DNA from: Solirubrobacterales bacterium
Lineage (GTDB): Bacteria; Actinomycetota; Thermoleophilia; Solirubrobacterales; Solirubrobacteraceae
Direction: 5' to 3'
Length of the DNA: 19,720 nucleotides
Assembly: GCA_025964065.1 (NCBI GenBank)
Contig: JAOPZO010000112.1
Location: 1-19,720, forward strand
Every line of letters begins with the position of its first letter. The stretch's first letter is position 1. Below, one piece after another: positions 12,660 to 19,720 of the stretch. The notes beneath the pieces were generated by a model. The model saw only the letters and a program-made list of their open reading frames with translations, did not search any database and was not told the DNA's origin. The position numbers and the translations under genes were made by a program.

Positions 12660-13217
12660 ATGACAGCAGTGAAGACGGTCCTCGACCGCGACGACATGCG
12701 CCGCACCCTCGTGCGGATCGCCCACGAGGTCGTCGAGAAGAACGCGGAGCCCGAGCTCCTCGCGCTCGTCGGCATCCACCGCCGCGGCGCCCTCCTCGCC
12801 GCCCGCCTCAAGCAGCTCCTGGACGACCTGCTCGACGCGGACGTGCCGCAGGGCACGCTCGACATCTCCTTCTACCGGGACGACGTCGCCACCCGGACCG
12901 ACCAGCCCGTCGTCCACGCCTCGCACGTCCCGTTCGACCTCCGCGGGCGCACGGTGATCATCGTCGACGACGTGCTCTTCACGGGCCGCACCGTCCGCGC
13001 GGCGATGGAGGCGCTCGGCGACTACGGCCGGGCGGGGAAGATCCAGCTCGCGGTCCTCGCCGACCGCGGCCACCGCGAGCTCCCGATCCGGCCCGACTAC
13101 GTCGGCAAGAACCTTCCGACCGCCCGGAGCGAGCGCGTGAACGTCCGCCTCGACGAGCTCGACGGCGAGGACCTCGTCACGATCACGGTGGAGGAGGCGG
13201 CATGGACCACCTCCTGA
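12660..13217 (+). CDS. pyrR: Bifunctional pyr operon regulator / uracil phosphoribosyltransferase PyrR
   Basis: The 185-residue protein is a type I phosphoribosyltransferase. The PRPP-binding motif VIIVDDVLFTGRT spans 99-111. LALVGIHRRGALLA (34-47) and the flexible loop with ISFYRDD (69-75) are characteristic of PyrR. With UMP bound it recognises a stem-loop in pyr mRNA and represses expression; many PyrR proteins also make UMP from uracil and PRPP. The matching RNA loop is present directly upstream, over this gene's own ribosome binding site. The protein therefore probably represses its own translation and, through overlapping reading frames, that of the whole operon. AGGAAGG 7 nt upstream fixes the ATG. 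The last 16 nt overlap pyrB. Length is normal for the family. Confidence 0.96.
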   Translation: MTAVKTVLDRDDMRRTLVRIAHEVVEKNAEPELLALVGIHRRGALLAARLKQLLDDLLDADVPQGTLDISFYRDDVATRTDQPVVHASHVPFDLRGRTVIIVDDVLFTGRTVRAAMEALGDYGRAGKIQLAVLADRGHRELPIRPDYVGKNLPTARSERVNVRLDELDGEDLVTITVEEAAWTTS

Positions 13218-14143
13218 GCATCGAGGACCTCGACCGCGCGGCGATCGAGCGCATCTGCGACCGGGCCGCCTCGTTCTCCGAGGTCGCCGACCGTGAGATC
13301 AAGAAGGTCCCTGCGCTCCGCGGCCGCACGGTCCTGAACCTCTTCTACGAGTCGAGCACGCGCACCCGCAGCTCGTTCGAGCTCGCCGCCAAGCGGCTCT
13401 CCGCGGACGTCGTGAACTTCGCGGCGAGCGGCTCGAGCGTCGAGAAGGGCGAGTCGCTCAAGGACACGATCCTCACGCTCGGCGCCCACAAGCCCGACGC
13501 GATCGTCATCCGCACGCCGTGGGCGGGCTCGGCCGAGCTCGTCTCGCGCTGGACCCCCGCCGCGATCGTCAACGCGGGCGACGGCAAGCACGAGCACCCG
13601 ACCCAGGCGCTGCTCGACGTCCACACGCTGCGCTCGAGGCTCGGCGCACTCGACGGCAAGCGCATCTGGATCGTCGGGGACGTCCTGCACTCCCGGGTCG
13701 CCCGCTCGAACATCCTCGCGTTCCAGAAGATGGGCGCGCACGTCACGGTCGCGGGCCCGCCGACGCTCATCCCGCGCGGGATCGAGGCGCTCGGCTGCGA
13801 CGTCCGCTTCGACCTGCGCGACCTCCCCGAAGCCGACGTCGTGTACGCCCTGCGCATGCAGCACGAGCGGATGGACCAGGCCTGGGTCCCCTCCCTGCGC
13901 GAGTACGCCGCCGTCTACCAGGTGAACGGCAAGCGCCTCCAACCCCACCAGGTGCTCATGCACCCGGGCCCCGTCAACCGCGGGGTCGAGCTGAGCGGCG
14001 AGGTCGTGGACTCGCCGCAGGCCGTCATCACCGCCCAGGTCGAGGCGGGCGTCGTCGTCCGCATGGCCGTCCTCTACGAGGTGCTCGCGGGGAACCGCGC
14101 GAAGGACCGCACCCCCATCACCGCAGCAGGAGCCCCCGCATGA
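13202..14143 (+). CDS. pyrB: Aspartate carbamoyltransferase catalytic subunit
   Basis: The 313-residue enzyme joins carbamoyl phosphate and L-aspartate to give carbamoyl aspartate, the second step of pyrimidine synthesis. The carbamoyl-phosphate signature is SSTRTRSSFE (51-60), and the second-subunit loop contributes SGSSVEKGES (76-85). HPTQALLD (132-139) and the C-terminal HPGPVNRGVE are the other conserved active-site segments. No pyrI regulatory subunit is nearby, so it is likely an unregulated trimer or forms a complex with dihydroorotase, as some bacterial enzymes with this operon layout do; that complex is inferred. The ATG lies inside the end of pyrR and follows GGAGGAGG at good spacing. 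Its stop overlaps pyrC as ATGA. Confidence 0.96.
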   Translation: MDHLLSIEDLDRAAIERICDRAASFSEVADREIKKVPALRGRTVLNLFYESSTRTRSSFELAAKRLSADVVNFAASGSSVEKGESLKDTILTLGAHKPDAIVIRTPWAGSAELVSRWTPAAIVNAGDGKHEHPTQALLDVHTLRSRLGALDGKRIWIVGDVLHSRVARSNILAFQKMGAHVTVAGPPTLIPRGIEALGCDVRFDLRDLPEADVVYALRMQHERMDQAWVPSLREYAAVYQVNGKRLQPHQVLMHPGPVNRGVELSGEVVDSPQAVITAQVEAGVVVRMAVLYEVLAGNRAKDRTPITAAGAPA

Positions 14144-15480
14144 TCGAACCGCTCGTCCGCGCGCCCGCCGCCGCCGTCGACCTCCTCGTCCGGGGCGCCC
14201 ACGTCCTCGACCCGCGCACGGGCCTCGACGGCCTGCACGACGTCCTCGTCCGCGAGGGCGAGATCGCCGAGGTCGGGGCCCCCGGGAGCCTCGAGGCGCC
14301 CGCCGGCACCGAGGTCGTCGACGGCGCCGGCCGCCACCTCTTCCCGGCCTTCGTCGACCCGCACGTGCACCTGCGCGTGCCGGGGCAGGAGCACAAGGAG
14401 GATTTCGAGACGGGAACGCGCGCCGCGGCCGCGGGCGGCTACTGCGCCGTGGTCGCGATGCCGAACACGAGCCCGATCGTCGACTCCGCGCCCGGCCTGC
14501 GCTCCCTCCGCGACGCCGCGGCGCGCGACGCCCGCATCCCCGTCGGCTTCATGCCCGCGATCACCCGCGGCCTGATGGGGCAGGAGCTCACGGAGATGGC
14601 CGAGCTCCGGGAGCAGGGGGCGCTCGGCTTCACCGACGACGGCCGGCCCGTCGTCAGCGCGGGGATGCTCCGCAAGGCGCTCCAGTACCAGCGGCTCTGC
14701 GGCGGCGTCATCGCCCTGCACGAGGAGGACCCGTCGCTCAGCGGCGCCGGGGCGATGCACGAGGGCACGGTCTCCGCGCTCCTCGGCGTCGCCGGGATCC
14801 CCTCGATCAGCGAGAGCACCATGATCGCCCGCGACTGCGCCATCGCGGGCTACGAGGGGGCGCGCGTCCACATGCAGCACCTCTCCGCGCACGAGTCGGT
14901 CACCGCGATCCGCGCGGCGAAGGCCGAGGGCGTGCAGGTGAGCTGCGAGGCGAGCCCGCACCACCTGCTGCTCACCCACGAGGCGGTGCGCACGCTCGAC
15001 ACGCGGATGAAGATGAACCCGCCGCTGCGCACGGAGGAGGACCGCCAGGCGCTCATCGCCGGGCTCCTCGACGGGACCATCGACTGCATCGCGACCGACC
15101 ACGCCCCGCACGCACGAGACGAGAAGGAGGTCCCGTTCGAGCAGGCGCCCATGGGCACCACGGGCCTGGAGACCGCGTTCGCCGCGGTCTACACCGGCCT
15201 CGTGCAGCCCGGGGTGCTGCCGCTCGCGCTCGTCGTGGAGAAGCTCACGAGCGGGGGCGGCCTGCTGGGCCTGCCGGTCCCGCGCATCGAGCGCGGCGCG
15301 CCCGCGAACCTCGTGCTCGTCGACCTCGCCGCGGCGTGGGAGGCCGGGGCCGAGGGCTGGGCCTCCCGCTCCGCGAACAACTGCTTCACCGGCCGCACCC
15401 TCAGCGGCCGCGTCCTGCTCACCGTCGCGGCCGGCTCGGTCGCCTACCGCGAGCGCGCGTTCGCGCTCACCCCCGCATGA
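14140..15480 (+). CDS. pyrC: Dihydroorotase
   Basis: The 446-residue amidohydrolase cyclises carbamoyl aspartate to dihydroorotate, the third pyrimidine step. The first metal ligands are His75 and His77 in DPHVHLRVPG. FTDDG (164-168) supplies the bridging aspartate of the type I enzymes, and further ligands are His194 (ALHEED) and His247 (HMQHLSAH). The catalytic aspartate is Asp320 in IATDHAPHA. The active site therefore looks complete, unlike the inactive pyrC' paralogues found in some operons. Substrate-binding MPNTSP (107-112) is present. The start codon overlaps the pyrB stop as ATGA, indicating translational coupling. The N-terminal 15 residues are low in complexity. Related hydantoinase or allantoinase activity is unlikely given the operon. 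Confidence 0.95.
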   Translation: MIEPLVRAPAAAVDLLVRGAHVLDPRTGLDGLHDVLVREGEIAEVGAPGSLEAPAGTEVVDGAGRHLFPAFVDPHVHLRVPGQEHKEDFETGTRAAAAGGYCAVVAMPNTSPIVDSAPGLRSLRDAAARDARIPVGFMPAITRGLMGQELTEMAELREQGALGFTDDGRPVVSAGMLRKALQYQRLCGGVIALHEEDPSLSGAGAMHEGTVSALLGVAGIPSISESTMIARDCAIAGYEGARVHMQHLSAHESVTAIRAAKAEGVQVSCEASPHHLLLTHEAVRTLDTRMKMNPPLRTEEDRQALIAGLLDGTIDCIATDHAPHARDEKEVPFEQAPMGTTGLETAFAAVYTGLVQPGVLPLALVVEKLTSGGGLLGLPVPRIERGAPANLVLVDLAAAWEAGAEGWASRSANNCFTGRTLSGRVLLTVAAGSVAYRERAFALTPA

Positions 15481-16606
15481 AGCCCGCCACCGCCTACGTC
15501 CTGCTCGAGGACGGCACCCGCTTCGACGGCGAGGCCTGCGGCGCGGACGCCGTCGCCGTCGGCGAGGTCGTCTTCACCACCGGCATGTCCGGTTACCAGG
15601 AGTCGATGACCGACGCCTCGTTCGCCGGCCAGCTCATCACGTTCACCTACCCGCACATCGGGAACTACGGCGTGAGCGAGCGCGCGATGGAGTCCGAGCG
15701 GGTCTGGGCCCGCGCGGCGATCATGCGCGAGGCGGTCAACCGCGAGGACGCCCCGGAAGCCGAGCGGGGCTGGCTCGACTGGCTCGTCGACTGCGGCGTG
15801 CCGGCCATCACCGGCGTCGACACCCGCGCACTGGTCCGCCACATCCGCGACGCGGGCGCGATGAAGGGCGGCGTCTTCCCGGCGGCGATGGGGGAGGACG
15901 ACGCGCGGGCGCTGCTCGCCGCGGAGCCGTCCATGGTCGGTCGTGACCTCGCGCGCGAGGTCACGCCGAAGCAGGCAACCACCCACGGGTACGGTGGCGA
16001 CGTCCGCATCCACGCGATCGACACCGGCATCAAGAGCTCGATCGTCCGGCACCTCGTCCAACGCGGCGCGGAGGTCACGCTCCACCCGTGCTCGGTCTCG
16101 GCCGAGGAGCTGCTGGCGACCGACGCCCACGCGTTCTTCCTCGCGAACGGCCCGGGCGACCCGGCCGCGCTCGACCACGTCGTCGCCACGACGCGCGAGC
16201 TCGTCGGGAAGAAGCCCGTGTGGGGCATCTGCCTCGGCCACCAGCTCCTGTGCCGCGCCGTCGGCCTGCAGACCTACAAGCTCCCGTTCGGCCACCACGG
16301 CGGCAACCACCCCGTGAAGGACCTCACGACGGGGACGATCGAGATCACCTCGCAGAACCACGGCTTCGCGGTGCAGGCGCCAGACGGCACCGGCACCATC
16401 GCCGCCGACGAGCCCGTCCGCTGGAGCACCGACTTCGGCGAGGCGGCCCTGTCGCACATCAACCTCTACGACCGCACCGTGGAGGGGCTCACGCTCCTCG
16501 ACGTCCCGGGAGGCACCGTGCAGTACCACCCCGAGGCCGGCCCCGGCCCGCACGACTCGCTCTACCTCTTCGACCGCTTCATCGCGCAGATCAAGGCTGC
16601 TTCCTA

Positions 16607-16607
<1 letters not shown>
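15477..16607 (+). CDS. carA: Carbamoyl phosphate synthase small (glutaminase) subunit
   Basis: The 376-residue protein hydrolyses glutamine and passes ammonia through a tunnel to CarB. The N-terminal domain (about 1-170) has the CarA-specific FTTGMSGYQESMTDASFAGQ region (33-52) and GVDTRALVRHIRDAGAMKG (113-131). The class I glutamine amidotransferase domain follows, with nucleophile Cys252 in GICLGHQ and His351 and Glu353 in QYHPEAGPGPHD. All three triad residues are present. The start overlaps the pyrC stop as ATGA and the stop overlaps the carB GTG as TAGTG. Placement inside the pyr operon means its expression follows pyrimidine demand, although carbamoyl phosphate is also needed for arginine. 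Confidence 0.97.
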
Positions 16608-19704
<3,097 letters not shown>

Positions 19705-19708
<4 letters not shown>

Positions 19709-19720
19709 GTGAGGCGGCGG
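19705..19720 (+). CDS. Start of a further operon gene (fragment, unidentified)
   Basis: A GTG at 19705 overlaps the carB stop as GTGA, the same kind of junction used through the operon, and opens a frame reading VSEAA to the window edge. By operon context it could be pyrD, pyrK or pyrF, but five codons cannot show this. A second GTG at 19709 in another frame is an alternative. Confidence 0.3.

Overview
The window is ordinary chromosomal DNA from a very GC-rich bacterium (well above 70% G+C by eye). It is densely packed, with genes on both strands and no insertion sequence, prophage, CRISPR array or rRNA. A CysO-type sulfur carrier, a perfect CGAAC-N4-GTTCG SOS box, PyrR-type translational control, a PASTA protein and many apparently leaderless genes with TA(C/G)NNT -10 boxes all suggest an actinobacterium. 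Thermoleophilia/Solirubrobacterales is my best guess, by inference only.

Layout. 1-1181 (minus): corA, followed by the start of a family-2 glycosyltransferase cut by the window edge. 1182-1454: two divergent promoters and a SAM-I riboswitch whose expression platform can mask a Shine-Dalgarno sequence. 1455-3708 (plus): a threonine synthase-family PLP enzyme, a CysO/MoaD-like sulfur carrier ending in Gly-Gly, and a DUF3891 protein. 3719-6803 (plus): a hexapeptide-repeat acyltransferase overlapping a three-domain LigD (PE-LIG-POL). 6855-7817: a secreted FN3-like protein. 7814-8484 (minus): an antibiotic-monooxygenase-fold protein, and a small helical protein whose start sits beside a LexA-like box. 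8548-8754 (plus): a small S4 RNA-binding protein. 8823-10655 (minus): an alpha/beta hydrolase, tRNA-Arg(CCG) and a methyltransferase. 10743-12564 (plus): mscL, then rnz overlapping a PASTA-domain membrane protein. 12660-19708 (plus): the de novo pyrimidine operon pyrR-pyrB-pyrC-carA-carB, with a PyrR-binding RNA loop over the pyrR ribosome binding site; the operon probably continues past the right edge.

How the parts work together. The pyrimidine cluster is a tight polycistron with successive start/stop overlaps. It encodes the steps from bicarbonate and glutamine to dihydroorotate (carAB, pyrB, pyrC), together with its own UMP-sensing RNA-binding repressor. The most interesting unit is the SAM-riboswitch operon. 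A threonine synthase homologue and a protein-thiocarboxylate sulfur carrier under SAM control make better sense as a methionine (homocysteine) pathway starting from O-phosphohomoserine than as threonine synthesis. A second notable pattern is a recurring TA(C/G)NNT box placed 6-7 nt before the start codons of several unlinked genes, which implies leaderless transcripts and fixes several start codons.
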